A stretch of 64,000 nt of DNA, taken from Chitinophaga pinensis (GTDB lineage: Bacteria > Bacteroidota > Bacteroidia > Chitinophagales > CAIOSU01). The notes below the pieces were generated by a model. That model was not told the DNA's origin and did not search any database. It saw only the letters and a program-made list of their open reading frames with translations. The translations under genes were made by a program, and so were the position numbers. Below are positions 10,001-18,774 of this stretch, piece by piece; positions within the stretch are counted from its first letter, which is position 1, and each line of letters opens with the position of its first letter. The stretch is taken from positions 18,494 through 82,493 of the forward strand of contig CAMDKI010000012.1 in the NCBI GenBank assembly GCA_945901065.1. The letters run 5' to 3'.

Positions 10001-11203
10001 CCGGGCTTTGGTGGTACTGACAACGGTAAGTTTACCATACAGGCCAACAAATTGCAAGTAAATGCGAACCTTGACTATGAGACACAAAGCAACTATGCGG
10101 TGCGTGTGCGTGCAACCGATACCAATGGTGCATCGGTAGAAGCTAACTATACCGTAGTAGTAACTGACGTAAACGAGGCCCCAACTAGCCTTACTTTAAC
10201 TTCAACTTCAATCAACGAAAACGAGCCCGCAGGTGCTATTATCGGTTTCCTTAGCATTGCCGACCAAGATAATGGCGACAGCCATACCTTCGATTTGGTA
10301 TCGGGTGCTGGCGATGCCGACAACGGTTCATTCTATGTAAGCGGCAACATGCTTATTGCCAATGCATCGTTCAACTACGAGGTTAAGAATAGCTACAGCA
10401 TCCGCCTATCGGGCACTGATCTTGGTGGCTTGAAAGAGGAAGGCATGCTTACCATAAGCATCAACAACGTATCTGATGCACCGGCAGCAGCCGGCATTAC
10501 CAGAACTGTTTACAAAGGCCAAAACAACCGTTTGTCGGCCCGCGAATTCAATGCTGCTTTCAGCCAAGAAGAAGGCAATAGCCAGAAGCACATCCGCATT
10601 ATGAGTTTGCCAGCCAATGGGCAGTTACTGTTCAGCAATACCCCGGTAGTTGCTGGCCAAACTATCTTGGTTGCCGAGTTTAACAGCTTGTCTTACACCC
10701 CAGCAAGCAGCTACCTAGGTGCCGATGCCTTTACCTTTGCTGCCTACGACGGTGTAATGTACTCTGCCGATGCAACATACACACTTACAGTAGTAAATGC
10801 TCGCACAGTTGGCGGCGCTACTAGCGGTACTATTGTTAATGGTGGCATTATCAGCTTAAACCCAGGTAGCGTTTCTGGTCCGGGTGTTGCCCGCGAAGGT
10901 GATTTGTCTTCAATCGAAGAAATGCCATTGGATGTAACAGTGTTAAGTAATTACCCTAACCCTTTCCAAGGTACTACTAGCATTAAGTTTGAGCTATCAG
11001 GCCAAATGACTGTAACCCTTGAGGTATACGACTTATTGGGTCGCAAAGTGGCTAGCCTAATTGATGCCGAAGCCCTAACAGGGGAGCAAACAGTTAACTG
11101 GAATGGTGGCGAGGCCAATGGACAATACATTGCCCACCTAAGCGCTATTGCTGCCGATGGAACAGTAATAACTAAAACTATCAGCTTGGTACAAACCAAA
11201 TAA
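7001..11203 (+). CDS. Large cadherin-repeat adhesin with C-type-lectin-like N-terminal region and T9SS sorting domain
   Basis: 1400 aa. C-type-lectin-like segment (GHFYELVDEGDAIEWTVAKNNAAAKSLYGLQGYLVTVTSSTENDFV...GEPNDCGDDEDVAHF), multiple repeats of form IDENxxxGTxVGxLxxxDxDxxDxHTYxLVxGxGxxDNxxF, C-terminal YPNPFQGTTSIKFELSGQMTVTLEVYDLLGRKV. Confidence 0.93.
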   Translation: MKNLKLNFQNVARLHKSMLAICMFFGVAYGVQAAPVPSTPPYLATVDNSGSYYGAGTGTLVAPNLTLTSDPSITFNTAKVTIGAGFISSDVLEFTDMNGISGWYDSNTGILTLTGSGSAADYQAALRTVRFYNTTTLISSTTTRNINFIIGAALYNEYNGHFYELVDEGDAIEWTVAKNNAAAKSLYGLQGYLVTVTSSTENDFVSQKINSDTWMGASDEASEGIWRWVSGPEGSEAGGLGRHFSDQFKTDVCSADQAQGINGYFAAWAYGEPNDCGDDEDVAHFIGSTGTWNDYPHNGGVSYYLVEYGGMPGDPSLQLTDNITMTVFPTPNYAPMLTDASVAVNEDGSIVLLDEISANNSSTFSDINNDDPHSVRFESLPAHGTIYQDGGYPALANTVYSFVQFSLMYYVPTADFNGPDSFELGASDGSLWASTPATVSISVSAVNDAPTLEDIAVVTEEETPVMISAFTTATTFTDLEGDTISAMQIVTLPTSGMLTFYAQPVTAGDVVYIYEIEHLFYIPNTDFNGSDSFVFNATDGADYAASTATVDITVTSINDSPTDIVSSVASLDENLAAGTVIGSLSSADVDAGDSHVYQLISGAGDLGNVFFSLAGNQLMLDNSVNYERTTQLSIRVQTVDQGGLAFEKVILLDVNDVNDTPTDLVLSNNTVDEQQSVGSFVGAFSTADEDAIDSHTLTLVNGAGDTGNSSFAIVNNVLTTAASFDLNTQQQYSIRVRSTDAGLTYTEKVFLINVLDVNQAPTAIALSNATIAENNTIGAFVGYLTATDADANDTHTYALVSGQGDDDNASFTLVNGDLTAAEVFDFETKSSYSIRVEATDATGAAFEQVLAITIIDAADSPMDITISAASIDENESIGTLVGSLTTLDPDQVGGHTYGLVGGIGADDNGSFTLAGNVIFANASFNFEAKSAYSIRVRSTDGAGNYIEEVIAISVNDMNDAPSDVAINIIGIDENSPIGTAVGNITATDEDLADLHTFTLVPGFGGTDNGKFTIQANKLQVNANLDYETQSNYAVRVRATDTNGASVEANYTVVVTDVNEAPTSLTLTSTSINENEPAGAIIGFLSIADQDNGDSHTFDLVSGAGDADNGSFYVSGNMLIANASFNYEVKNSYSIRLSGTDLGGLKEEGMLTISINNVSDAPAAAGITRTVYKGQNNRLSAREFNAAFSQEEGNSQKHIRIMSLPANGQLLFSNTPVVAGQTILVAEFNSLSYTPASSYLGADAFTFAAYDGVMYSADATYTLTVVNARTVGGATSGTIVNGGIISLNPGSVSGPGVAREGDLSSIEEMPLDVTVLSNYPNPFQGTTSIKFELSGQMTVTLEVYDLLGRKVASLIDAEALTGEQTVNWNGGEANGQYIAHLSAIAADGTVITKTISLVQTK

Positions 11204-11237
11204 GCACGCTAGTGACATAAAACAATAGCACACAACT

Positions 11238-11277
11238 AAGTAGGGCTGCCCAATGATGAGGTAGCCCTACTTGTTTT
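11238..11277 (+). terminator. Rho-independent terminator
   Basis: AAGTAGGGCTGCC / GGTAGCCCTACTT stem followed by GTTTTT, just after the adhesin stop codon. Confidence 0.88.
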
Positions 11278-11378
11278 TAGTGGTTATGCTGGCAATAGCA
11301 AAATGCTGATTTGCCCTGTTAATCGGTTTTGTAAAAAGCGAAACTATTGCCGCTGGGTTTCGTAAAGAGGGGTACTCA

Positions 11379-11525
11379 ATGCTCACACCCAAATCTTATT
11401 CAAAACCCATGAGAACCGTTGACTTGGCCACTGTTTGGCTCATACGTATTTGTTTGAGCATGTTATTGTTTGCTGTGCTGCTTTCCCTTGTAAAAACTGG
11501 GTCTGCAGCTTTGTTGGCAAGCTAG
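11379..11525 (+). pseudogene. Small 48-aa hydrophobic ORF; possible remnant of an adhesin-type signal/leader
   Basis: MLTPKSYSKPMRTVDLATVWLIRICLSMLLFAVLLSLVKTGSAALLAS*, preceded by a motif resembling that upstream of the 7001 adhesin. Confidence 0.3.
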
Positions 11526-11620
11526 GGTATAAACGTACGGTTATTGTAACTGGACTGTATTGCTAACCTAAATATAGGCCGTGCCTGCATACACTATACC
11601 CATCTTGAATTTTTCGGCAC

Positions 11621-11652
11621 AAAAAAAGAGCCTTGGCAAACCAAGACTCTTT
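11621..11652 (-). terminator. Rho-independent terminator of the tRNA-fMet transcript
   Basis: On minus strand: AAAGAGTCTTGG-TTTG-CCAAGGCTCTTTTTTT. Confidence 0.8.
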
Positions 11653-11656
11653 GTAG

Positions 11657-11729
<73 letters not shown>

Positions 11730-11775
11730 ATGTGGAGTGCAAATATAGCACTATATCTTTAATTTCCAAAGGGTT

Positions 11776-11988
11776 TCAATCTATTTGTTCAATCGTAAAC
11801 CCTGCTTCTTGTACTTTTATTATTACTTCGTTGGCACTCAAGCCATCACCGTTCACGGTAAGTATTTTGTCGGGGTTGGTTGTTGCTACTTCCCAGCTGC
11901 TCAGGTTTGGCACCTCGGTCATGTATGCCTTTACCAGGTTAACGCAGTTTTGGCAATTAATGGAGGTTTTAAATTTATAGGTCGACAT
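11776..11988 (-). CDS. Heavy-metal-associated (HMA) domain protein, probable copper chaperone
   Basis: 70 aa; YKFKTSINCQNCVNLVKAYM contains CxxC in a ferredoxin-like HMA fold. Confidence 0.85.
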   Translation of the reverse strand: MSTYKFKTSINCQNCVNLVKAYMTEVPNLSSWEVATTNPDKILTVNGDGLSANEVIIKVQEAGFTIEQID

Positions 11989-12008
11989 AACAATGCAAAT
12001 AATTGGGG

Positions 12009-12578
12009 TTAATTGTATTCAAAAGCCTCTTTAACCACGCCGCAAGTAAGCATTTTGTCGCCAAAGTAAGGGTTCACTATATCGGGTATTTCGCTAAGCC
12101 ACCATGCGCCTCGGTTGTCAAATGCCATTGGGCAATGCTGCTGGTATACATAGTATCCTTTCGGCAGGCCTAGTTCTGTAATGAGCTGGTACATGGTTTT
12201 CGACAAAGACTCAAACGCAGCCCGCTGGCCCTCAATGTCGCTGGTGTTAATGGTTAGCGCATCCTGCTGTAAGTCTTTTTGCTGCCTTGCCCAGCGCAAT
12301 TTGGCCTCATCGTCCAAACTATCTGCCGGGAAGCTACCAACTGCCAAATGCAAAGCCAACGCCCATTTGCCGGCCTCGGTGCTTTTTGCGGCAACCAACG
12401 CATCGCGCACTTTTAAGTAATTGTTCCAAAGCAACGCCACATCTTGCCCTACTACCTCGTTTTTAGGAGCAGGCAATTGCGTTTGCGGCACCTTGGCTTC
12501 AGCACTCTCCGTTTCAGCACCTCCGCATGAAGCAAATAATGCAATAGCGATTAAAGCAACTAGCCAATACTTGTTCAT
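12009..12578 (-). CDS. DUF3347-like lipoprotein/periplasmic protein
   Basis: Lipobox-like LFASCGG; core ALLWNNYLKVRDALVAAKSTEAGKWALALHLAV and QHCPMAFDNRGAWWLSEIPDIVNPYFGDKMLTCG. Confidence 0.8.
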   Translation of the reverse strand: MNKYWLVALIAIALFASCGGAETESAEAKVPQTQLPAPKNEVVGQDVALLWNNYLKVRDALVAAKSTEAGKWALALHLAVGSFPADSLDDEAKLRWARQQKDLQQDALTINTSDIEGQRAAFESLSKTMYQLITELGLPKGYYVYQQHCPMAFDNRGAWWLSEIPDIVNPYFGDKMLTCGVVKEAFEYN

Positions 12579-12582
12579 AGAG

Positions 12583-12990
12583 TTAGTGTTTGTGTCCGTC
12601 GGCTTGGCAGCAATGTGGTAAGTTGGTGCGGGCTTTGTCGTTGCCAGCTACTTCATCGGCGCTGTATCCGGTTTCGGTTACCGCTTTTTTAATGTCAGCT
12701 GCGGTTACTTTCTCCTTGTTATAAGTAACGGTCAAAACCTTGGTATCCAAGTTAAGTATAGCGTTTTTTACACCTTTCAGTTTCACTACATTGCCTTCAA
12801 TGCGGGTTTTGCACTCGCCACATACCGCATTCGTTTTTACATTCAGGGTTTCGGTTTCGTTGCCTGCAAATACATTCAAGCTTACAAAAAGTGTTAGAAC
12901 CAAGCTAAGCGATAGGGTTACTATGTTTTTCATTTCAGGTTTGTTTAGGGTACAAAGGTAATAATTAGCTACTAGCCACAATAATGCCAA
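12583..12990 (-). CDS. Secreted HMA-domain protein
   Basis: LNVKTNAVCGECKTRIEGNVVKLKGVKNAILNLDTKVLTVTYNKEKVTAADIKKAVTETGYSADEV. Probable true start is the internal MKNIVTLSLSL (about 12933). His-rich tail CCQADGHKH. Confidence 0.85.
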   Translation of the reverse strand: MALLWLVANYYLCTLNKPEMKNIVTLSLSLVLTLFVSLNVFAGNETETLNVKTNAVCGECKTRIEGNVVKLKGVKNAILNLDTKVLTVTYNKEKVTAADIKKAVTETGYSADEVAGNDKARTNLPHCCQADGHKH

Positions 12991-13046
12991 TGTTGCGCAA
13001 ATCGTTCAACCAATGCTAATTGTAACAATTGTTAACCATTCGGTCA

Positions 13047-13385
13047 CTACAAATGCTCCAGCGCATGCACATGGCAGTGCGGTTTGTTCATATCAGCAGG
13101 CATGCCTGCTTTAAAATAATCGATGTGGATGGTACGCTCGCCATCATAGTCTAACAGGTATATGGCCATTTTATCGGGCGAAAGCTGGAACTGCACAGCG
13201 GAGCTATCTTGTTGGTAATATATCTGCCCCACCGAATCAATTGGCTCGGTAAGAAAAATCTGATAATAAAAGGTTGGCAACGATTGTTTGGGCGGCTCTA
13301 ATGTTTGCGCACTAAGCTCCATTGCACCAATTGCCAATAGTAATGTTAAGCATATCCGTTTCATAGTGCGTGCAAATTGATTCAA
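13047..13385 (-). CDS. Small secreted hypothetical protein with Cys/His C-terminus
   Basis: Signal peptide MKRICLTLLLAIGAMELSAQ; tail KPHCHVHALEHL. Confidence 0.6.
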   Translation of the reverse strand: MNQFARTMKRICLTLLLAIGAMELSAQTLEPPKQSLPTFYYQIFLTEPIDSVGQIYYQQDSSAVQFQLSPDKMAIYLLDYDGERTIHIDYFKAGMPADMNKPHCHVHALEHL

Positions 13386-13432
13386 CTTGCATGAATTTAC
13401 GATAAAAATCCCTTACTTATTTCTTAAATTTA

Positions 13433-13798
13433 TTGCCATCTATGAAAAAGAAAGTTTATTACCTAGCCTCGTGCAGCACCTGCCAACGTATTATGAAAGA
13501 AGTTGGGGTTGATGATAGCTTTGAGCAGCAGAATATAAAAGACGCTGCTATTACTCCAGCACAATTGGAGGAAATGCGCACACTGGCGGGCAGCTACGAG
13601 GCCTTGTTTACGCGCAAATCGATGAAATACCAAGCGTGGAACTTAAAAGAGCAGGTGCTGGGTGAAAACGATTATCGCGATTTAATTTTGAAAGAATATA
13701 CTTTTCTAAAGCGCCCTGTTTTTATCATTGGCAATGAATTGTTTGCCGGCAATGCCAAGGTAGCTATTGATGGGGTAAAAGAAGCGCTCGCTAAATGA
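13433..13798 (+). CDS. ArsC/Spx-family (arsenate reductase-like) protein
   Basis: KVYYLASCSTCQRIMKEVGV, FTRKSMKYQAWNLKEQ, LKRPVFIIGNELFAG. Likely start at 13442. Confidence 0.85.
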   Translation: MPSMKKKVYYLASCSTCQRIMKEVGVDDSFEQQNIKDAAITPAQLEEMRTLAGSYEALFTRKSMKYQAWNLKEQVLGENDYRDLILKEYTFLKRPVFIIGNELFAGNAKVAIDGVKEALAK

Positions 13799-14796
13799 AC
13801 TACCGCAAAAAGCGATATTGGGTACTTTTGCTATTGGTTGTAGGCATGGCTTATTGGTTTTGGTTGGCCCGTGCACCATACTATGAATACGAGCAACATT
13901 CGTTGCCCAACAATTTTGATGTCTATTACCAACAAAAATTGGCCGAAAGCGCTGCGCTGCATGCCCGCCCAAACAACGAAGAGAAGTTAGTAAGGTTTGC
14001 CCCTAAAACAGGGCTAGCGTTTTTGTACATACATGGTTTTACAGCCAGCCGTGGTGAAGGAGAATATGTAATGGATAGCCTTGCCGAGCTGTATCAGGCC
14101 AATACTTATTATTTGCGCCTACCTGGCCATGGTACAAACAAAGAAGACCATGCAGCAGCCAAGTTTAGCGATTACCTTACCGCTGGAATGGATGCCCTTT
14201 TAATGGCCCAGCAGCTTGGTGATACAGTAGTGCTGGTTGGTGTGAGTATGGGCGGGCTTATATCAACTTGGCTTACTGCCCAGCGGCCCGATTTGGTGGA
14301 TGCGCTGGCACTATCGTCGCCTTTCTATGATTATGCCCCTGTGGCAGGCAATGCTTTAAAGGTGCCGGGTGTCTTGCGTTTGCTGCAATGGATACAAGGT
14401 CCTGAGCGCGATATGAACCGCACCGATGAGTGGCTTAAAAAAATTAGGGAGGGATATGACGATTATTGGTACCCCGAACAATTGATGCAATCGTTACAAT
14501 CTTTGGAAGACCTGAGGAATTTTGCAGCTAATGGCAATGTGTATAAAAAGGTCTCGCCGCCAACTTTGTTGATGTATTACTACAAGGACAAGGAACACCA
14601 AGACGGTGCGGCCAAAGTAAGCACGATGCTAGATGCCTATGCCCAATTTGAAAGTACACAAAAACAAGACCCGCGCAATAAGCTAGTAGCCATGCCCAAT
14701 GGTGAGCACGTAATGATGAGCCAATACGTTATCTGCGATCAAGTGCCTGTGTTTGGTGAGCTGCAAGCATTTATTGAAAGGTTGCGGGGCAAGTAG
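13795..14796 (+). CDS. Alpha/beta hydrolase (carboxylesterase-like)
   Basis: FLYIHGFTASRGEGEYV, RLPGHGTNKEDH, VLVGVSMGGLIS nucleophile elbow. Confidence 0.9.
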   Translation: MNYRKKRYWVLLLLVVGMAYWFWLARAPYYEYEQHSLPNNFDVYYQQKLAESAALHARPNNEEKLVRFAPKTGLAFLYIHGFTASRGEGEYVMDSLAELYQANTYYLRLPGHGTNKEDHAAAKFSDYLTAGMDALLMAQQLGDTVVLVGVSMGGLISTWLTAQRPDLVDALALSSPFYDYAPVAGNALKVPGVLRLLQWIQGPERDMNRTDEWLKKIREGYDDYWYPEQLMQSLQSLEDLRNFAANGNVYKKVSPPTLLMYYYKDKEHQDGAAKVSTMLDAYAQFESTQKQDPRNKLVAMPNGEHVMMSQYVICDQVPVFGELQAFIERLRGK

Positions 14797-14857
14797 TTTA
14801 TTTGTAAATGATAATGGAGAGGTATTCTTATCTCGGTTTTGTAAAGGTGGTTTGCTC

Positions 14858-14882
14858 TTTCTCATTTCATATTTCACATCTA
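14858..14882 (+). repeat. Dispersed 25-bp intergenic repeat, copy A
   Basis: tttctcatttcatatttcacatcta; one mismatch to 19602-19626. Confidence 0.85.
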
Positions 14883-14946
14883 TTCCCCCATCTTGCTACT
14901 AATTGGTTAAATTCGCAACAACGATAATTTAATTGAACAACCCACT

Positions 14947-16380
14947 ATGCATACTACTGCTCTCAAAATAGCTGATAAACCCGCAAAAAACGCCGCCCGC
15001 ATACTTATCGGTTCTACAAATACCAACTGGGATAAGCAAGGATTTACGTCTGCTTCAGCCAAGTTAATTAAGGTTGAACTGGATAAAAAGATTAGCCCAG
15101 TAATGGTAGTTGATGATGGTGCTTATAACTTTGTTTTTGCCGAAAGCACGGATAATAGCTATGCCAACAACGAAAAATGGCGCAAAGTAGGTGCTAAGGC
15201 GCAAGTTGCTGCCAGCCAATATAAGCTAGATAGTGTTACATTGGTAAATGCCACCGATAACAAAGATGCATTAACGCATGTGGTTGAAGGGTTTGTATTG
15301 GCCAACTATAAATTTGATAAGTACAAAACGTTGCCTCAAAGTAGCAGTACCGTGAAGGAGTTGGTGCTTTTGAAGGGCAGCGTTGCTGAGAAAACGCTCA
15401 AGGAGATTGAGAACATAACCGATGCAACCTTGATTGCTCGCGATTTGGTTAACGAACCCCTATCGTACCTTACCGCCGAAATGTTGAGCGAGGAGATAAC
15501 CAAAATGGGCAAAGAGGCAGGCTTTTCGGTTGAGGTACTGAACAAGTCAAAAATCAAGAGCCTGAAAATGGGTGGTTTGATTGCCGTAAACTTAGGTAGT
15601 CCCAATCCACCAACCTTCAATATATTGGAGTATAAACCCAAAAAGGCCATCAACAAAAATCCAATAATATTGGTAGGCAAAGGTGTAGTATACGATACGG
15701 GCGGCCTGAGCCTAAAGCCTACCCCGAATAGCATGGACCAAATGAAGTGCGATATGGGTGGCGCGGCTTCGGTAGCTGGTGCTTTTTATGCCGCTGCCAA
15801 AAACGAATTGCCGATACACATCATTGGTTTGATTCCGGCAACTGAAAATCGCCCTGGCGGCAATGCCTATACCCCCGGCGATGTGATTGTGATGCACAGC
15901 GGCTTGAAGGTGGAAGTGCTGAACACCGATGCCGAAGGCCGAATGATATTGGCTGATGCCCTTAGCTACGCCAAAAAATACAAGCCTGAATTGGTTATCG
16001 ATTTAGCAACCTTAACTGGCGCAGCGCAACGCGCCATTGGCAGCCAAGGTGCCGTGTTTATGGGCAATGCGGATGACAAGGTAAAGAAAAACCTTTCTGA
16101 TAGTGGATATGCCGTTTACGAGCGCTTAGTTGAGTTTCCATTGTGGGAAGAGTACGATGAGATGATTGTATCGGATGTGGCCGATATCAAAAACGTGGGT
16201 GGCGCTACGGGCGGTGCTACCACAGCAGGCATGTTCTTAAGGCGTTTTACGGATTATCCTTGGATTCATATTGACATTGCTGGTCCGGCATTCCTGGAGA
16301 AAACAGAAGGCTACCGTCTTAAAAATGGCAGTGGGTATGGTGTAAGGTTGTTGTATGACTTCTTGAAGAAAAGGGGTTGA
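14947..16380 (+). CDS. pepA: Leucyl aminopeptidase, M17 family
   Basis: VGKGVVYDTGGLSLKPTPNSMDQMKCDMGGAA, NTDAEGRMILADAL, DLATLTGAAQRAIG. Confidence 0.95.
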   Translation: MHTTALKIADKPAKNAARILIGSTNTNWDKQGFTSASAKLIKVELDKKISPVMVVDDGAYNFVFAESTDNSYANNEKWRKVGAKAQVAASQYKLDSVTLVNATDNKDALTHVVEGFVLANYKFDKYKTLPQSSSTVKELVLLKGSVAEKTLKEIENITDATLIARDLVNEPLSYLTAEMLSEEITKMGKEAGFSVEVLNKSKIKSLKMGGLIAVNLGSPNPPTFNILEYKPKKAINKNPIILVGKGVVYDTGGLSLKPTPNSMDQMKCDMGGAASVAGAFYAAAKNELPIHIIGLIPATENRPGGNAYTPGDVIVMHSGLKVEVLNTDAEGRMILADALSYAKKYKPELVIDLATLTGAAQRAIGSQGAVFMGNADDKVKKNLSDSGYAVYERLVEFPLWEEYDEMIVSDVADIKNVGGATGGATTAGMFLRRFTDYPWIHIDIAGPAFLEKTEGYRLKNGSGYGVRLLYDFLKKRG

Positions 16381-16604
16381 TTAGTTATTGGTTGATTAGG
16401 TAATTGGTAATCAGTTATCTGTATTTGGAATTTTAAAGGGCGTGTCTTCCTGAGACTCGTTTGAAACGAGATTGAAGGGTGCGCGCGTGGGCTCGTTTAT
16501 GGGATAAGGCTATAGGTGCCAAAGAAATTACAGCATAGTAATGCACGCTCCGAAAAGACGGGCCTTTTGACCCTCGCAGTGACGGGTGCATAAAAACTAG
16601 AAAA

Positions 16605-17672
16605 ATGAAGACAAAAGAATTGCCTGTAGTAGGCATCAGTATAGGAGATTATAACGGTATTGGCCCTGAGGTGGTATTGAAAGCGTTTAGCGATAACCGC
16701 CTATTCGACCAATGTGTAGCCGTAGTGTACGCCTCCCCCAAAATCATCCATCATTACAAGCACTTGCTGCAGCTAGATAAACTGCAGCACCAAGTACTGA
16801 AAAGCAAAGACCCAAAGCTGTTGAGCAACAAAGGGCTCAATATTGTTAATTGCTTAGACGATGAGTTTGAGATTCAACCTGGTGAAGATACCCCTGCGGC
16901 TGGCAAGGCAGCCATCACGTTGCTGGATGAGGCCATGGCCGATTTAAAGAGCGGCTATATTGATATGCTAGTAACCGCACCCCTCAATAAGCACAATATT
17001 AAGGTTGAAGGTATATCGTTTACGGGACATACTGAGTATATTACCCGCTACTTTGATGTAAAAGAGAGTATGATGTTTTTGGTAACCGATACCTTACGAG
17101 TGGGTTTGGTAACCAACCACATACCTATTAAAGAGGTAGTAGAAAAGCTCAATGCCAAGCTTATTTTGCAAAAGCTGGAGATAATGCACCACTGCCTGGA
17201 GCGCGATTTTGCCATCGAAAGGCCTAAAATTGCAGTGTTGGGTCTTAACCCACATGCCGGCGACAATGGATTGATTGGCAAGGAAGAGAAGGAAATCATT
17301 ATTCCGGCCATACACAAGGCGCAGGAGGCTAAAATAATGGCCTTTGGCCCGTATCCTGCTGATGGGTTCTTTGGCTCGGGTGCGTTTAAGAAATTTGATG
17401 CCGTGCTGGCCATGTATCACGACCAAGGCTTGGTAGCCTTCAAATCGATGGGTTTTGGCAATGGTGTAAATTATACTGCTGGCTTGCCCGTTATCCGTAC
17501 CTCGCCCGACCATGGCACCGCTTATGATATTGCAGGCAAAGGCCTTGCCGACGAAAACTCATTGCGCGAAGCCATATTTACGGGCATTGATGCCCTACGC
17601 GCCCGCCGGGTATTTGATGAAAGCCATGCTAACCCACTTGAAGCTAAAGAAAAACGGAGCGAAAGGGATTAG
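16605..17672 (+). CDS. pdxA: 4-hydroxythreonine-4-phosphate dehydrogenase
   Basis: GISIGDYNGIGPEVVLKAF, FTGHTEYI, MYHDQGLVAFKSMGFGNGVNYTAGLPVIRTSPDHGTAYDIAGKG. Confidence 0.96.
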   Translation: MKTKELPVVGISIGDYNGIGPEVVLKAFSDNRLFDQCVAVVYASPKIIHHYKHLLQLDKLQHQVLKSKDPKLLSNKGLNIVNCLDDEFEIQPGEDTPAAGKAAITLLDEAMADLKSGYIDMLVTAPLNKHNIKVEGISFTGHTEYITRYFDVKESMMFLVTDTLRVGLVTNHIPIKEVVEKLNAKLILQKLEIMHHCLERDFAIERPKIAVLGLNPHAGDNGLIGKEEKEIIIPAIHKAQEAKIMAFGPYPADGFFGSGAFKKFDAVLAMYHDQGLVAFKSMGFGNGVNYTAGLPVIRTSPDHGTAYDIAGKGLADENSLREAIFTGIDALRARRVFDESHANPLEAKEKRSERD

Positions 17673-17838
17673 ATAGTTGTTGGTTGTGGGTTGCGAGTTT
17701 CGGGTTGAAATGTGCTATTGTTCTATGGGTTTGACACTAAATTTGGTTTTAAATGAGCTACTTCTTACTAAACCGAAAAAAGATTTCCACATTTCCAATC
17801 CTTTCTTTATCTTTGCAGTCCTTTAAAATCTTGTTGCC

Positions 17839-18402
17839 GTGTCTCGTGATGTTGCCCTTCGTGAATTTAGCATCCCTTTCATAGGGTTGAAGTTGGGCGA
17901 AACGAGTTTCGATTTCGAGATAGGGGATAAGTTCTTTACTTACTTTGAAGGTAGCGAACCCACTGAGGGCAGCAATATTCAAGTGGAAATGGTGCTCGAT
18001 AAGCGCCCGAACATGATGGTGCTCGACTTTTATGTGGAGGGTACCATTAAAGCCACTTGCGACCGCTGCCTGAACGACATTGACCAAGAGCTATTGGATG
18101 AGTTTACCGTGTACGTTAAGTTTAGCCACGAAACTGGCGAAATGGAAGATGAGGACGACGTGGTATTTATACCCGCCAACGAAACCCATTTGGACGTTTC
18201 TCAGCTGGTGTACGAGTTTGTAACGCTGAGCATTCCTTTTCAGAAAGGTTGCCGCGCCGAAGAAATAGGAGGCCCTAAATGCAACAAAGAAATACTAGCC
18301 AAGCTAGGTTTCTTTAGTGATGAGAAAGGGGAGGATGATAATGACGATAATAACGATGAAGATATAGACCAGAGATGGTCAGCATTAAAGAAACTGAAAT
18401 AA
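17839..18402 (+). CDS. DUF177 / YceD-family protein
   Basis: CDRCLNDIDQELLDEFTVYVKF core and acidic C-terminus; directly upstream of rpmF, the canonical arrangement. Confidence 0.88.
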   Translation: MSRDVALREFSIPFIGLKLGETSFDFEIGDKFFTYFEGSEPTEGSNIQVEMVLDKRPNMMVLDFYVEGTIKATCDRCLNDIDQELLDEFTVYVKFSHETGEMEDEDDVVFIPANETHLDVSQLVYEFVTLSIPFQKGCRAEEIGGPKCNKEILAKLGFFSDEKGEDDNDDNNDEDIDQRWSALKKLK

Positions 18403-18416
18403 ATAGTAATTAAGCC

Positions 18417-18602
18417 ATGGCACATCCTAAGCGAAAAATATCGAAAACCCGTCGCGACAAACGCCGCACACACTACAAAGCTGAAGCTCCTAACGTGAGC
18501 ATTTGCAAAGAAACTGGTGCTCCGCACTTGTTCCACCGTGCATATGAAATCAACGGCGACCTTTATTACAAAGGGAAAGTGATTATAGCCGCTAGGGCCT
18601 AA
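18417..18602 (+). CDS. rpmF: 50S ribosomal protein L32
   Basis: [43 protein letters not shown]. Confidence 0.97.
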   Translation: MAHPKRKISKTRRDKRRTHYKAEAPNVSICKETGAPHLFHRAYEINGDLYYKGKVIIAARA

Positions 18603-18668
18603 TCATTATTTACTGCATTTAACAAGCCTGCCACAGCATATTCTGCCAGTGGTAAGTTACATTATATA

Positions 18669-18713
18669 AGAGAGAACGACAGCCGATGGTGTTGTCGTTT
18701 TCTCTTTTTTTAT
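18669..18713 (+). terminator. Rho-independent terminator after rpmF
   Basis: AGAGAACGACA...TGTTGTCGTTTTCTCTTTTTTT hairpin plus T-tract. Confidence 0.8.
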
Positions 18714-18774
18714 TTAAGGTTGTTGTTAGGTGGTCGTCATTGCAATGATGGGGTGCAGCGTGCGGTATGATACC

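Noticed and set aside
13433-13798. Arsenic-resistance operon
   Set aside because: Single ArsC/Spx-like protein with no arsR, arsB/acr3 or arsM nearby; likely a general Spx/ArsC-like protein.
16381-16430. Degenerate ttagttattggttgattaggtaattgg sequence, also similar words near 51310-51350 and 17675-17710
   Set aside because: Low-complexity AT-rich intergenic words too degenerate to define an element by eye.
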